A DNA stretch of 51,165 bases from Bdellovibrionales bacterium GWA1_52_35. GTDB taxonomy: Bacteria; Bdellovibrionota; UBA1018. The notes below the pieces were generated by a model. The model did not search any database. It was not told where the DNA came from and saw only the letters and a program-made list of their open reading frames with translations. Shown here piece by piece: positions 42,826 through 51,165 of the stretch. The first letter of the stretch is position 1. Every line of letters begins with the position of its first letter. The translations under genes and the position numbers were made by a program. The stretch covers positions 105,623-156,787 of the forward strand of contig MEPO01000011.1 of assembly GCA_001769805.1 (NCBI GenBank). The letters run 5' to 3'.

Positions 42826-44044
42826 TCTGCTCTTTATTCAGACCCAGAATCCCGTGCTTCTTGCCAACACGAATCGTAGCAGCAAGTGCACGCTCCAGAT
42901 GTGTCTTCTCGAGTCCGGCAGAAATCTGGGTCCTGATTCTGGCCTGCCCCTTGGGGACTACCGGGTAAAAGAAGCCCACGGCAAAAACACCTTCCTGGTA
43001 CAGATCGCGGCTGAACTGCTGCGCGAGCTTCGCATCGTATAGCATGATCGGTACGATCGGAGTATTTCCTGCTTTCAGATCAAAACCCGCTTCCGTCAGT
43101 CCATTGCGCCAGAACGAGGTCAACTCCTCGAGCTTGTCACGCCGGGCGGTCGACTCGCTTAAAATATCAAAAACCTTCAATGAAGCCGCAACTACGGCGG
43201 GCGGAAGGGCGTTACTGAAAAGATAAGGGCGACCCCGCTGCTTCAGGAGTTCAATGATCTCTTTCTTGCCAGAGACACAACCACCAGTGGCGCCTCCAAG
43301 CGCCTTGCCAAAAGTCGTTGTGATGATATCGACCTTATCCATGACATTGAAATGCTCGTGCGTACCCCGGCCGGTTTTACCGATGAAACCCGTCGCATGG
43401 GAATCATCCACTGCAACCATGGCCTCGTACTTTTCAGCGAGTGCGCAAATTTCATCGAGCTTGCCCATGTCCCCGTCCATCGAGAAAACACCATCGGTGA
43501 TGATCAGCTTCAAGCGGGCTTGGGAGTTCTGAAGTTTCTCCTCGAGTTCCTTCATATCGGAATGCTCATAGATGAACCGCTGGGCTTTGCAAAGCCGCAT
43601 GCCGTCGATCAAAGAAGCATGAACGAGCTTGTCGGAATAGATCGCATCTTCAGGCCCGAGAATCCCCTCGAACAAGGCGCCGTTGGCATCAAAACAGGAA
43701 CCAAAAAGGATCGTGTCTTCAGTACCCAGGAATTTGCTGACCTTCATTTCCAGTTCGCGATGAATGTCCTGGGTTCCACAGATGAAGCGCACCGAAGACA
43801 TGCCGAAACCACGCCTTTCAATGCCATCGTGCGCGGCCTTCATGATGTCCGGATGACTCGAAAGGCCCAGATAGTTGTTTGAACAAAGGACGATCATTTC
43901 CTTCTCCGGCGCATCCGCCGGGAAGCGAACCTTCACTTCCGCGCCTTGGGGCGAGCATATGGTCCGTTCATCCTTGTAAAGACCATCGTTTTTGATTCCG
44001 GTGATGACTTCCTGATAAATGCCTTTGGCTTTTTTGTATGACAT
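42800..44044 (-). CDS. kbl: Glycine C-acetyltransferase (2-amino-3-ketobutyrate CoA ligase)
   Basis: A 414-residue PLP enzyme of the alpha-oxoamine synthase family. With CoA it splits 2-amino-3-ketobutyrate into glycine and acetyl-CoA, the second step of threonine breakdown. The PLP lysine is K247 in TTTFGKALGG; DDSHATG (213-219) and CSNNYLGL (54-61) are also typical. Length is slightly above E. coli Kbl (398). It starts 1 bp after the tdh stop, forming the classic tdh-kbl pair, which makes kbl much likelier than bioF. A 26-bp overlap exists with tcdA on the other strand. Confidence 0.95.
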   Translation of the reverse strand: MSYKKAKGIYQEVITGIKNDGLYKDERTICSPQGAEVKVRFPADAPEKEMIVLCSNNYLGLSSHPDIMKAAHDGIERRGFGMSSVRFICGTQDIHRELEMKVSKFLGTEDTILFGSCFDANGALFEGILGPEDAIYSDKLVHASLIDGMRLCKAQRFIYEHSDMKELEEKLQNSQARLKLIITDGVFSMDGDMGKLDEICALAEKYEAMVAVDDSHATGFIGKTGRGTHEHFNVMDKVDIITTTFGKALGGATGGCVSGKKEIIELLKQRGRPYLFSNALPPAVVAASLKVFDILSESTARRDKLEELTSFWRNGLTEAGFDLKAGNTPIVPIMLYDAKLAQQFSRDLYQEGVFAVGFFYPVVPKGQARIRTQISAGLEKTHLERALAATIRVGKKHGILGLNKEQIIAKFANN

Positions 44045-44045
44045 C

Positions 44046-45077
44046 TTAACTCTTGCTCCAATCCAGAATAATTTTGCCGGAATTTCCGGTCAGCATGATT
44101 TCGAAAGCTTCCTTATACTGCGCGACCGGGAAATGATGCGTGAAGATCGGCTTGATGTTCAGTCCACTCTGAATCATCGCCGTCATCTTGTACCAGGTCT
44201 CGTACATCTCACGGCCGTAGATGCCTTTGAGCTTGAGACCCTTGAAGATGACTTTGTCCCAAGCGATCTTAGTATCGGACGGCAATATGCCAAGAAGTGC
44301 AATTCTGCCGCCATTATTCATTGAATTGATCATGTCACTGAAAGCCGGCGCGCTGCCCGACATTTCCAGACCCACATCGAAACCCTCGCTCATGCCGAGC
44401 TTGTCCATGACTTCCTTGAGCGTGGTTTTCTGAACGTTTACCGTATGTGCAATACCCATTTTGCGCGCGAGTTCCAGGCGGTATTCGTTGATATCGGTAA
44501 TCACAACATGGCGGGCGCCTGCATGCTTGGCCACGGCTCCGGCCATGATTCCGATCGGCCCGGCTCCGGTGATCAGAACATCTTCGCCGACCAGGTCGAA
44601 AGAAAGTGTTGTATGAACTGCATTGCCCAGGGGATCCAGCACGGACGCCTCATCATCAGTAATGCCTTGGGGAATCGGAAAAACATTGGAACCAGGGATG
44701 CACAGGTACTCGGCAAAGCAGCCCGGACGATTCACGCCGACACCGATTGTGTGAATGCAGAGGTGACGGAGGCCAGCGCGGCAGTTGCGACAATGGCCGC
44801 ACACAATATGTCCTTCTCCTGAAACTTTCTGGCCGATCTTAAGCCCACCCACGAAGCGGCCCAGCTTCACGACTTCACCGACAAACTCGTGTCCGACATG
44901 CATCGGTACAGGAATGGTCTTCTGGGCCCACTCGTCCCATTTATAAATATGCAGATCCGTTCCGCAGATCGCGGTCTTGTGGATCTTGATCATCACATCC
45001 TGATCACCCATCTGGGGTTCTGGCACATCTTCCAGCCATAGACCTACTTCACGATGCTTCTTTACCAATGCCTTCAT
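44046..45077 (-). CDS. tdh: L-threonine 3-dehydrogenase
   Basis: A 343-residue zinc-dependent medium-chain dehydrogenase that oxidises L-threonine to 2-amino-3-ketobutyrate with NAD. The catalytic zinc site is in CGTDLH (38-43) with HVGHE (60-64). The structural zinc site is [15 protein letters not shown]. The nucleotide-binding motif is [26 protein letters not shown] is typical of Tdh. The ATG has AAGGAG 8 bases upstream. It forms an operon with kbl (1-bp gap) and is divergent from the aminotransferase across 275 bp of non-coding sequence. Confidence 0.96.
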   Translation of the reverse strand: MKALVKKHREVGLWLEDVPEPQMGDQDVMIKIHKTAICGTDLHIYKWDEWAQKTIPVPMHVGHEFVGEVVKLGRFVGGLKIGQKVSGEGHIVCGHCRNCRAGLRHLCIHTIGVGVNRPGCFAEYLCIPGSNVFPIPQGITDDEASVLDPLGNAVHTTLSFDLVGEDVLITGAGPIGIMAGAVAKHAGARHVVITDINEYRLELARKMGIAHTVNVQKTTLKEVMDKLGMSEGFDVGLEMSGSAPAFSDMINSMNNGGRIALLGILPSDTKIAWDKVIFKGLKLKGIYGREMYETWYKMTAMIQSGLNIKPIFTHHFPVAQYKEAFEIMLTGNSGKIILDWSKS

Positions 45078-45234
45078 GGTGTTTGCTCCTTATTATGGGA
45101 TATTCAGGAGGTTCAACTTTAACAAGCTTTGAGCTGCTCGTCACCGGATGAAGTGCACGATTGCAGTAAAGAGATTTCGAATCGGGTAAAAGATGCGCTG
45201 CATTAACTATTTATTCGCTGCGTTAGCTTCAATA

Positions 45235-45255
45235 TTGACAATCGACTTTAGTCGA
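45235..45255. promoter_or_regulatory. TTGACA element with adjacent palindrome upstream of the aminotransferase
   Basis: TTGACA (45235-45240) is followed by the palindrome TCGAC-TTTA-GTCGA (45242-45255). The palindrome would sit in a promoter spacer, as an operator might, within the divergent tdh/aminotransferase gap (45078-45352). No good -10 is seen at 16-18 bp. I see no gene in this gap. Confidence 0.3.
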
Positions 45256-45352
45256 CGAGATTTCGTGCTGACCGTTCAAAAACTGTTTAAAAAAGCGGAG
45301 TTTCCGGTGTTATACATGTCAGACGCACAAAGTTTTTCACTGGGAGATTCGT

Positions 45353-46651
45353 ATGAAGCTTTTAGCCGAGCGCATGAAGAAATTAGGCAGCGAGAACGCC
45401 TTTAAAGTGGGAGATGACATTCGTCGCGCCGAGCAAATGGGCGTCAAAGTGATCCGCTTCAATTTGGGCGAACCGGATTTCAACAGCGCGCATTTCATCA
45501 ACAAGGTTGCAATTGAACATATCAATAAAGGGAACTCCCATTATTGCCCGCCCGCAGGGCTGGAATCCTTCAGAAAAGCGATTGCCAGTCAGATTTCCAG
45601 AACCCGTCATATTGAGGTCGATCCGGACAAAGTAGTCGTCACAGTCGGCGCTAAACCTCCGATCGGTTACGCGCTCATGACTTACGCGAACCCTGGTGAC
45701 GAAGTCATTTATCCAAGCCCGGGATTTCCGATTTATGAATCCTGGATCACCTACATGGGTGCCAAGCCTGTTCCGCTCCATCTTGACGAGAAAAAGGGCT
45801 TCAGCTTCACCGCTGCCGAACTTTCGAAACTGATCACGAAAAAAACAAAACTGATCTTCATCAACTCCCCTTCGAATCCTACCGGTGGCGTGCTGGCGGA
45901 AGACGAGCTGAAAAAAATCGCCGAAGTGATCCGGGCCAAGTGCGATCAGAATGTCCGCGTCTATTCCGATGAAGTCTATGAGCACATTCTCTTCGATGGC
46001 GCCGAGCATCGCAGCATAGCGAGTTACCCCGGGATGCAGGAACGGACATTGATTGTGAGCGGACACTCCAAATCCTTTGCGATGACCGGCTGGCGCCTCG
46101 GCTATGCGGTTCTACCGACCCACGAGGAAGCTTCTATTTTCAAGAACTTGAATATCAATAACTTCTCATGCACCCCGCCGTTTATTCAAGAGGCCGGGCG
46201 CGAAGCGATTGAAAATCCGGAAGCCGATCAGGTCGTCGGTGCAATGGTCGCGGAATTTGAAAAACGCCGGAACTACGTAGTGGGCGCCCTGAACGCGATC
46301 GACGGCGTCAGTTGTGCGAATCCACGCGGCGCCTTTTACGCTTTCCCGAACATCAAGGGCGTCTGCGAAAACATCGGAGTCATTGAAAAGCATAAGAAAC
46401 TCCCCAAAGCGGTCGCCGACCACACTTCCCCGTCGACCTTGTTTCAGAAATTTCTGCTGTATAAATACGGTGTCGCAACGATGGATCGCAAATCCTTCGG
46501 ACAGATCGGCTCAAAGGGCAAACACTTCCTGCGCATTTCGACCGCGACTCACCTTGAGGCATTGCAAGAGGGAATCGAACGCCTGGGCCGTGCTTCCCGT
46601 GATTCGAAGGGCTTTGCAGCCTTCATCAAAGAAGGCAAACATTTCAGCTAA
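45353..46651 (+). CDS. Class I aminotransferase, aspartate aminotransferase-like
   Basis: A 432-residue PLP-dependent aminotransferase of fold type I. The PLP lysine is K240 in SGHSKSFAMTGWRLGYAV. NSPSNPTGG, GEPDF and the C-terminal arginine site FLRISTAT are typical of the AspC/AatA (subgroup I-gamma) branch, which moves amino groups between aspartate, glutamate and other acids. It is longer than usual (about 400); a segment around 345-375 (HKKLPKAVADHTSPSTLFQ) accounts for part of the excess. GGGAG lies 7 bases before the start. The transketolase-like gene follows after 47 bp on the same strand. Confidence 0.88.
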   Translation: MKLLAERMKKLGSENAFKVGDDIRRAEQMGVKVIRFNLGEPDFNSAHFINKVAIEHINKGNSHYCPPAGLESFRKAIASQISRTRHIEVDPDKVVVTVGAKPPIGYALMTYANPGDEVIYPSPGFPIYESWITYMGAKPVPLHLDEKKGFSFTAAELSKLITKKTKLIFINSPSNPTGGVLAEDELKKIAEVIRAKCDQNVRVYSDEVYEHILFDGAEHRSIASYPGMQERTLIVSGHSKSFAMTGWRLGYAVLPTHEEASIFKNLNINNFSCTPPFIQEAGREAIENPEADQVVGAMVAEFEKRRNYVVGALNAIDGVSCANPRGAFYAFPNIKGVCENIGVIEKHKKLPKAVADHTSPSTLFQKFLLYKYGVATMDRKSFGQIGSKGKHFLRISTATHLEALQEGIERLGRASRDSKGFAAFIKEGKHFS

Positions 46652-46669
46652 ATTGCAGTGGAACTCAAA

Positions 46670-46685
46670 GCCCGATTTTTCGGGC
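46670..46685 (+). other. Intergenic hairpin between aminotransferase and transketolase-like genes
   Basis: GCCCGA (46670-46675), TTTT, TCGGGC (46680-46685) forms a 6-bp GC-rich hairpin. No T-run follows on the plus strand; instead a ribosome-binding site (AAAGGAAAT) follows at once. It looks more like an mRNA processing or stability element than a full terminator. Confidence 0.4.
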
Positions 46686-46698
46686 GAAAGGAAATCTT

Positions 46699-49074
46699 AT
46701 GAATACGACAGGAATACCAGAAGGTGGCACACTCCCTCTCAGTTCTCGCCGCGGCAAACACCATGATGTGAACGCCCTTCTGAAGAGCGGGAAATTCACC
46801 GTGGCCCCGGTGATGCTTGAGGCGCTCGAGAAGTCCGATCTCATTTATCGCGCAATGTGCGCCATTCTCTTCAATTTCGTTCCGAATTCTGGACATCCTG
46901 GTGGCAGCATTTCATCAGGACGCATCATGCAGTCGCTGATTTTCTCCAGCATGGATTACGATTTCAATAATCCGGATGCCAACGGGGCCGACATTCTTTC
47001 CTATGCCGCGGGCCATAAGGCGATGGGTCTTTACGCCGGCTGGGCGCTCCGCAACGAGATCATCAAGATTTCCCATCCTGAACTTCTGCCCTCCGAAAAG
47101 TTTCAACTCCGGCTTGAAGATCTGCTGGGTTTCCGCAGGAACCCGGTAAACGGAACGCCTCTTTTTAACAAATTCAAAGCCAAGCCACTGGACGGACACC
47201 CGGCGCCTTCCACCCCTTTCGTTAAACTTTCAACCGGCGCCTCGGGCGTGGGTGTTGCGAGTTCGTTCGGCCTTGCGTTCGGTGCTATGGATACTTATGG
47301 CCACGCCCACTCCCCGTCGGTTCATGTCATTGAAGGCGAAGGCGGCATGACTCCGGGACGGGTTGCCGAATCGCTCGCAACTGCAGCGACTGCGCAGTTG
47401 AACAATCTTGTGATGCATCTGGACTGGAATCAGGCTTCAATCGATTCCAACCGAGTCTGCCGTGAAGGCGACCAGGCCGGGGATTACGTACAATGGACTC
47501 CCGCCGAACTTTTCTACCTCAACGACTGGAACGTCATCACGGTTGATGACGGCTTTGATTTCAATAAAATCCTGGCCGCCCAATCCTACGCGTTGATGCG
47601 CAGTAATCATCAGCCCACCGGAATTGTATACCGCACGACAAAAGGCTGGAAATATGGCGTCGAAGGCCGCGCCTCCCATGGCGCTGGACATGCGTTCTGC
47701 TCGGATGCTTTCTACGCATCTTTGTCGGAATTTGAAAAAACGTTCAACGTCACCTTCCCCCGTTTCAACGGAGACAAGGCACCCGAAGCAGTCGAACAGA
47801 CTTTTTATGACTGCCTCATGGTGATTCGCAAAACGCTCGAGGCAGAGAAGAAGACTACTTCTGTTCTGGGTGACTCCATTCTCAGCTCCAAAAAGCGCCT
47901 TGCTGCAAAGAAGCTGGCGCCGCGCGCCGATGGTCCGAATCTCGCGGCTCTCTATAGTGACACCTCATTGAGTGCGGATCGCGTTCCCGAAGAACTTGCG
48001 ATCAAACCGGGCCAAAGCGTCACGCTTCGCGCGGTCCTCGGCGATATTGCTTCGTTCATCAACAAGAAGACCAACGGAGCCATTCTGGGTGCCTCGGCCG
48101 ATCTGCTTGAATCAACCAGCCTCAGTCATGTCAACAAGGGCTTTGCACCGGGATTTTATAATGCTTCGGCCAATCCGAAATCCCGCATCCTCGCGGTCGG
48201 AGGAATTTGCGAAGATGGAATGGGCGGAATCCTTGCGGGAGTGAGTTCCTACGGGAATCACATCGGTATGGGCTCGTCTTACGGCGCGTTCATAGCTGCC
48301 CTTCAGCACGTGCCAGCCAGGCTGCACGCAATCGGCCAGCAAAACCGGGAACACACTTATGGCGATCCCCAAAAGCCGATGATCATTGTTTGCGCTCACG
48401 CTGGACCGAAAACCGGTGAAGACGGCCCGACCCATGCGGATCCTCAGGCGCTTCAGCTTTTCCAGAACAACTTTCCTAAAGGTTCGATGATCACACTGAC
48501 CCCCTGGGATGCCCAGGAAATCTGGCCACTCATGATTACAGCACTCAAGTCACGTCCGGCCGTGATTGCTCCTTTCGTTACGCGCCCTGCGGAGCCCGTT
48601 CTCGACCGGGTAAAAATCGGTTTGCCCCCGGCGAGTGAAGCCGCGAAGGGTATTTACGCAGTCCGTAAAGCTCCCGCCGGCAAGAAATCCGGAACAATCG
48701 TTCTACAGGGCAATGGCGTTGCGACCATTTTTATCACTGAAGTTCTGCCGGAACTCGAAAAACGTGGCATTAATCTGAACGTCTATTACGTCGCGAGCAG
48801 CGAATTGTTTGATCTGCTCCCCTTCGACGAACAGAAGCGAATATTTCCAGATTCCTGCGCCAACAACGCAATGGGGATCACGGAATTCACGCTTTCGACG
48901 ATGTTCCGCTGGGTGGGTTCACACGAAGGCCGTCGCCGGACCCTGCACCCTTTCTCACTCGGGCACTTTCTGGGAAGCGGCCAGGCCTCCAAAGTATTCG
49001 AAGAAGCCCAGCTCGATGCGAAAGGCCAGCTGACTGCGGTTTTGGATTACGCGAAGTCGCTTGAGCTGACGTGA
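46699..49074 (+). CDS. Transketolase-like thiamine diphosphate enzyme
   Basis: A 791-residue ThDP enzyme, longer than ordinary transketolase (about 660). It has the transketolase pattern NSGHPGG (65-69), then a diphosphate/Mg site reading GEGGM (213-217) with DWNQASID (242-249), where classical enzymes have GDG...DDN. In the second half ICEDGMGG contains the glutamate that activates thiamine, followed by GPKTGEDGPTHAD. It therefore keeps the ThDP core but with Glu for Asp at a Mg ligand. It could be a divergent transketolase or a relative with another sugar or keto substrate. AAAGGAAAT precedes the ATG. Confidence 0.8.
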   Translation: MNTTGIPEGGTLPLSSRRGKHHDVNALLKSGKFTVAPVMLEALEKSDLIYRAMCAILFNFVPNSGHPGGSISSGRIMQSLIFSSMDYDFNNPDANGADILSYAAGHKAMGLYAGWALRNEIIKISHPELLPSEKFQLRLEDLLGFRRNPVNGTPLFNKFKAKPLDGHPAPSTPFVKLSTGASGVGVASSFGLAFGAMDTYGHAHSPSVHVIEGEGGMTPGRVAESLATAATAQLNNLVMHLDWNQASIDSNRVCREGDQAGDYVQWTPAELFYLNDWNVITVDDGFDFNKILAAQSYALMRSNHQPTGIVYRTTKGWKYGVEGRASHGAGHAFCSDAFYASLSEFEKTFNVTFPRFNGDKAPEAVEQTFYDCLMVIRKTLEAEKKTTSVLGDSILSSKKRLAAKKLAPRADGPNLAALYSDTSLSADRVPEELAIKPGQSVTLRAVLGDIASFINKKTNGAILGASADLLESTSLSHVNKGFAPGFYNASANPKSRILAVGGICEDGMGGILAGVSSYGNHIGMGSSYGAFIAALQHVPARLHAIGQQNREHTYGDPQKPMIIVCAHAGPKTGEDGPTHADPQALQLFQNNFPKGSMITLTPWDAQEIWPLMITALKSRPAVIAPFVTRPAEPVLDRVKIGLPPASEAAKGIYAVRKAPAGKKSGTIVLQGNGVATIFITEVLPELEKRGINLNVYYVASSELFDLLPFDEQKRIFPDSCANNAMGITEFTLSTMFRWVGSHEGRRRTLHPFSLGHFLGSGQASKVFEEAQLDAKGQLTAVLDYAKSLELT

Positions 49075-49078
49075 GCTT

Positions 49079-50131
49079 CTAGCGAACTGGTGTGAAGTGC
49101 TGCAGGTTCTTCAGAACCATGCGGTACCTCGCCTGATTATTGCGCACTTTATCCAGGGCGGAGTTCACTTCGGTCATCGGGACGACTTCGACCTGTGCCT
49201 GAATTTTGTGAAGGGCCGCGAAATCCAGCATCTCACGGATGCTTGTCCGGCTGCCGATCGGACTTCCGCAAATGGATTTGCGTCCTCCGATGAGGGCAAA
49301 AGCCGGAACATTGACGGGCTCTGAAGGAACGCCGACAAAGCAAAGCCTGCCGTCTGGACGAAGCAAGTTGAGGTACGACGCCCAGTTCAGATTCGCGGTT
49401 GCCGTTGAGAGAATGAAATCAAGGCTGCCGGTGGCATTTTCAAAGTCGGTTTTATTGCTGGAAAAAATGAAATGACGGGCGCCAAATTTGCGCGCCTCAT
49501 TTTCCTTATCCGGAGAATGCGAGATTGCGGTCACCTCACAACCAAAGGCTCTCGCAAACTGGATTCCGAGGTGCCCCAGACCGCCGACTCCGACCACACC
49601 GACTTTCATCGAGGGACGGACATTGAAATGCTGAAGTGGCGAATACACCGTAATACCGCCGCATAAGAGCGGTGCTGCATTTTCGGATTCCAACGCTTCT
49701 GGAATGGGGAATACAAAACGGCTGTCGACGCGAATTTCGGATGCAAAACCGCCGTAATGCCCGACACAGGTGGCCTGATTGGAGGGGCAGAGATTTTCAT
49801 TTCCGCTGATGCATTGTTCACACTCCAGGCAGGCGCCGCGCTGCCAGCCAACACCCACGCGCTGGCCAATTTGCAGATTTCTGACCATGGCGCCCTTTTC
49901 GTGCACAAATCCGACTATTTCGTGCCCCGGTACCAGAGGGTAGCCGTCCATGCCCCAGTCGTTATCGATGAGATGCACATCGCTGTGGCAGATTCCGCAG
50001 CAATCAATGACGACTTCCACATCCCAGGGACCCAGAGGTGACGGCGTGTATTCAAATTTTTCCAGAGGCTGATGAGCTTTTTGGGCAACATAGGCTTGGA
50101 TGGCATTGTTACCTTGGTTACGAACGTGCAT
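49079..50131 (-). CDS. Zinc-dependent alcohol dehydrogenase, YahK/cinnamyl-ADH-like
   Basis: A 350-residue medium-chain dehydrogenase. The catalytic zinc ligands lie in CGICHSDVH and PGHEIVG. The structural zinc site is CLECEQCISGNENLC. The cofactor motif is GVGGLGHLG, followed by AISHSPDKENEARKFGA, where the Ser-His in place of an acidic residue suggests NADP preference. It fits the YahK/CAD-type aldehyde reductases, which reduce aldehydes to alcohols. Its stop is 4 bp from the convergent transketolase-like stop. The YjbQ-family gene lies 17 bp upstream on the same strand. Confidence 0.92.
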   Translation of the reverse strand: MHVRNQGNNAIQAYVAQKAHQPLEKFEYTPSPLGPWDVEVVIDCCGICHSDVHLIDNDWGMDGYPLVPGHEIVGFVHEKGAMVRNLQIGQRVGVGWQRGACLECEQCISGNENLCPSNQATCVGHYGGFASEIRVDSRFVFPIPEALESENAAPLLCGGITVYSPLQHFNVRPSMKVGVVGVGGLGHLGIQFARAFGCEVTAISHSPDKENEARKFGARHFIFSSNKTDFENATGSLDFILSTATANLNWASYLNLLRPDGRLCFVGVPSEPVNVPAFALIGGRKSICGSPIGSRTSIREMLDFAALHKIQAQVEVVPMTEVNSALDKVRNNQARYRMVLKNLQHFTPVR

Positions 50132-50148
50132 GAACTTGCTCCCTTGCT

Positions 50149-50661
50149 TTATTTACCGAGTCCCGTGATTTTCACGAGGATCCGTTTATTTCTCCGGCCG
50201 TCGAACTCGGCATAGAAGATCTGCTGCCAGGTTCCGAAATCCAATCTACCTTTCGTGATCGGTGCTGTCAGTGATGGATTGGTGAGATACGACTTCAGAT
50301 GAGCATCCGCATTGTCTTCGCCGGTTTGATGGTGTCGATAATCCAAACCATAAGGCGCGAGTTGCTCAATCCATTTTGCGATGTCATTGAGCAGCCCGGA
50401 TTCAGCATCGTTGATGTAAACACCCGCGGTAATATGCATGGCGCTGACGAAGGCAAAACCATCCTGAACTCCCGAGCGCTCGAGTGCCGCCTCGATATGA
50501 TCAGTTATATTCACGAGGCCATACCGCTTCGGCAGCTCGAGATGAAGCTGTTCGGTGTGATGAATGGAATCGCCCTTTTGGATGTGAGCGGTTACTTCAT
50601 GATTTTTGAATCCGGGACAGGAATGGGGGTCAAGCAGCCAATCGGTGATCTTCAAACTCAT
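50149..50661 (-). CDS. YjbQ/UPF0047-family protein
   Basis: A 170-residue protein with the YjbQ/UPF0047 signature: ITDHIEAALERSGVQDGFAFVSAMHITAGVYIND, HQTGEDNADAHLKS and LDFGTWQQIFYAEFDGRRNKRI. The His and acidic residues cluster in a trimeric metal or phosphate site in known structures. Members have been reported to show thiamine-phosphate synthase activity, but the true role is unsettled. The start at 50661 is preferred over the TTG-initiated frame (50697). It is about 30 residues longer than E. coli YjbQ at the N-terminus. It is followed by the alcohol dehydrogenase after 17 bp. Confidence 0.88.
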   Translation of the reverse strand: MSLKITDWLLDPHSCPGFKNHEVTAHIQKGDSIHHTEQLHLELPKRYGLVNITDHIEAALERSGVQDGFAFVSAMHITAGVYINDAESGLLNDIAKWIEQLAPYGLDYRHHQTGEDNADAHLKSYLTNPSLTAPITKGRLDFGTWQQIFYAEFDGRRNKRILVKITGLGK

Positions 50662-50852
50662 GCCTATTTGATTGCGACTAATTGGCGGCTTTTGCAATCA
50701 TAAATGCGGGCACCTCGATGTAAGTGCTTGTTATGCAAGGTGTTATTTTTTGGTTTTCAGCCACTCGGAGCCTCGATGATTTCATTTGGAGTGAAACACT
50801 TTTCTTGCGCGGCGCTCTATTTTCGTGTATCCCATGAACTCTTCGTCAGGTT

Positions 50853-50930
50853 GGACCCGTAGCTCAGTTGGATTAGAGCGTCGCACTACGGATGCGAAGG
50901 TCAGAGGTTCGAACCCTCTCGGGTCCGCCA
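50853..50930 (+). tRNA. tRNA-Arg (anticodon ACG)
   Basis: A full cloverleaf is present. The acceptor GGACCCG pairs with CGGGTCC. The D-arm is GCTC/GAGC. The anticodon stem TCGCA/TGCGA encloses loop CTACGGA with anticodon ACG. The T-arm AGAGG/CCTCT has loop TTCGAAC. Discriminator G and an encoded CCA (50928-50930) follow. ACG is normally deaminated to ICG and reads CGU, CGC and CGA. Apparent antisense reading frames here are artefacts. Confidence 0.97.
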
Positions 50931-51165
50931 TTATGAACAAGATGGAACACAGTCCATGTTCTTGAATCTCGAACGAACAGGCTCCCCCAAGAGGGGGGCA
51001 GGTTCGACTTCCCAACCAAAAAATTCCGAACTGACGATGCCTTGTACCAAGAAACACAGGTTCGACTCCCCGCGAGTCCACGCCTGCGCCGCATCGGATA
51101 TTCTGGACCTGCGGGGCTTGCCCCTTGGACGGACGGGTACCGGGATCAACAGCTCCGGAAGGCTC
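50931..51165. other. Non-coding tail with T-loop-like repeats
   Basis: No credible gene is seen in this 235-bp stretch. CAGGTTCGACT occurs at 50999-51009 and 51057-51067, like tRNA T-loops but without paired stems. A TGGA/TCCA-containing hairpin spans about 50935-50961. GGGGC-TT-GCCCC lies near 51113-51124. It may be degenerate tRNA sequence, an integration scar next to the tRNA, or part of an RNA gene cut by the window edge. Confidence 0.3.

Noticed and set aside
45193..45405. Small plus-strand open frame overlapping the aminotransferase start
   Set aside because: It runs into the aminotransferase in another frame, has no ribosome-binding site, and covers the promoter region.
50782..51149. 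Minus-strand open frames across the tRNA
   Set aside because: The translation contains RGFEPLTF-type sequence, the well-known antisense artefact of tRNA genes.
1..51165. CRISPR arrays, insertion sequences, prophage or rRNA genes
   Set aside because: I saw no regularly spaced repeats, transposase, phage structural genes or rRNA sequence in the window.

Overview
The window comes from a Gram-negative, flagellated bacterium with a compact genome of moderate GC. Two short flagellins, a FlaG-like protein, an LpxH-type lipid A enzyme, several lipoproteins and outer-membrane barrels, an AmpG-like permease and folate-type TrmFO sit together. I infer a Bdellovibrionota/Oligoflexia- or Myxococcota-like lineage. 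That assignment is inference; no marker rRNA is present.

Layout. 1-3.3 kb: 3' part of an amidohydrolase/deaminase, then a baeRF-type protein divergent from an NhaR-like LysR regulator. 3.4-8 kb: small outer-membrane protein, rarA on the opposite strand, nadK-recN. 8-10.6 kb (minus): FlaG-like protein, LpxH-like hydrolase and a GT39 glycosyltransferase. 10.7-13.2 kb (minus): two flagellin genes, each with a sigma-28-like promoter and a long leader. 13.2-16.4 kb: MeaB GTPase, M48 peptidase, lipoprotein.

16.4-23.9 kb (plus) is the most unusual region. It is a tightly packed operon encoding an FlgO-like/beta-barrel secreted protein, a TPR lipoprotein, a membrane protein joining duplicated FliF-like periplasmic modules to a cytoplasmic FliG-like region, a cyclic-nucleotide-binding protein, MotA, MotB and a zinc-ribbon/TM/SH3 protein. 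No flagellar export, hook or rod genes accompany it. I read it as a self-contained ion-driven, envelope-spanning motor derived from flagellar rotor and stator parts, possibly ligand-gated and possibly read by the flagellar sigma factor.

23.9-33.6 kb: DUF5655-like protein, then a minus-strand block (Xer recombinase, DedA, M14 carboxypeptidase, TrmA-family RNA methyltransferase, GT39), divergent from trmFO-EamA, then a KimA-like potassium transporter. 33.7-38.4 kb: outer-membrane barrel with a strong terminator, RGG-tailed protein, murein amidase, small secreted protein, AmpG-like permease. 38.4-42.8 kb: TldD/TldE pair, thioredoxin, TcdA. 42.8-50.7 kb: kbl-tdh threonine degradation operon, aminotransferase, transketolase-like enzyme, zinc alcohol dehydrogenase, YjbQ-family protein. 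50.85 kb: tRNA-Arg(ACG), followed by a non-coding tail with T-loop-like repeats.

All family assignments were made by reading motifs by eye; no database search was run.
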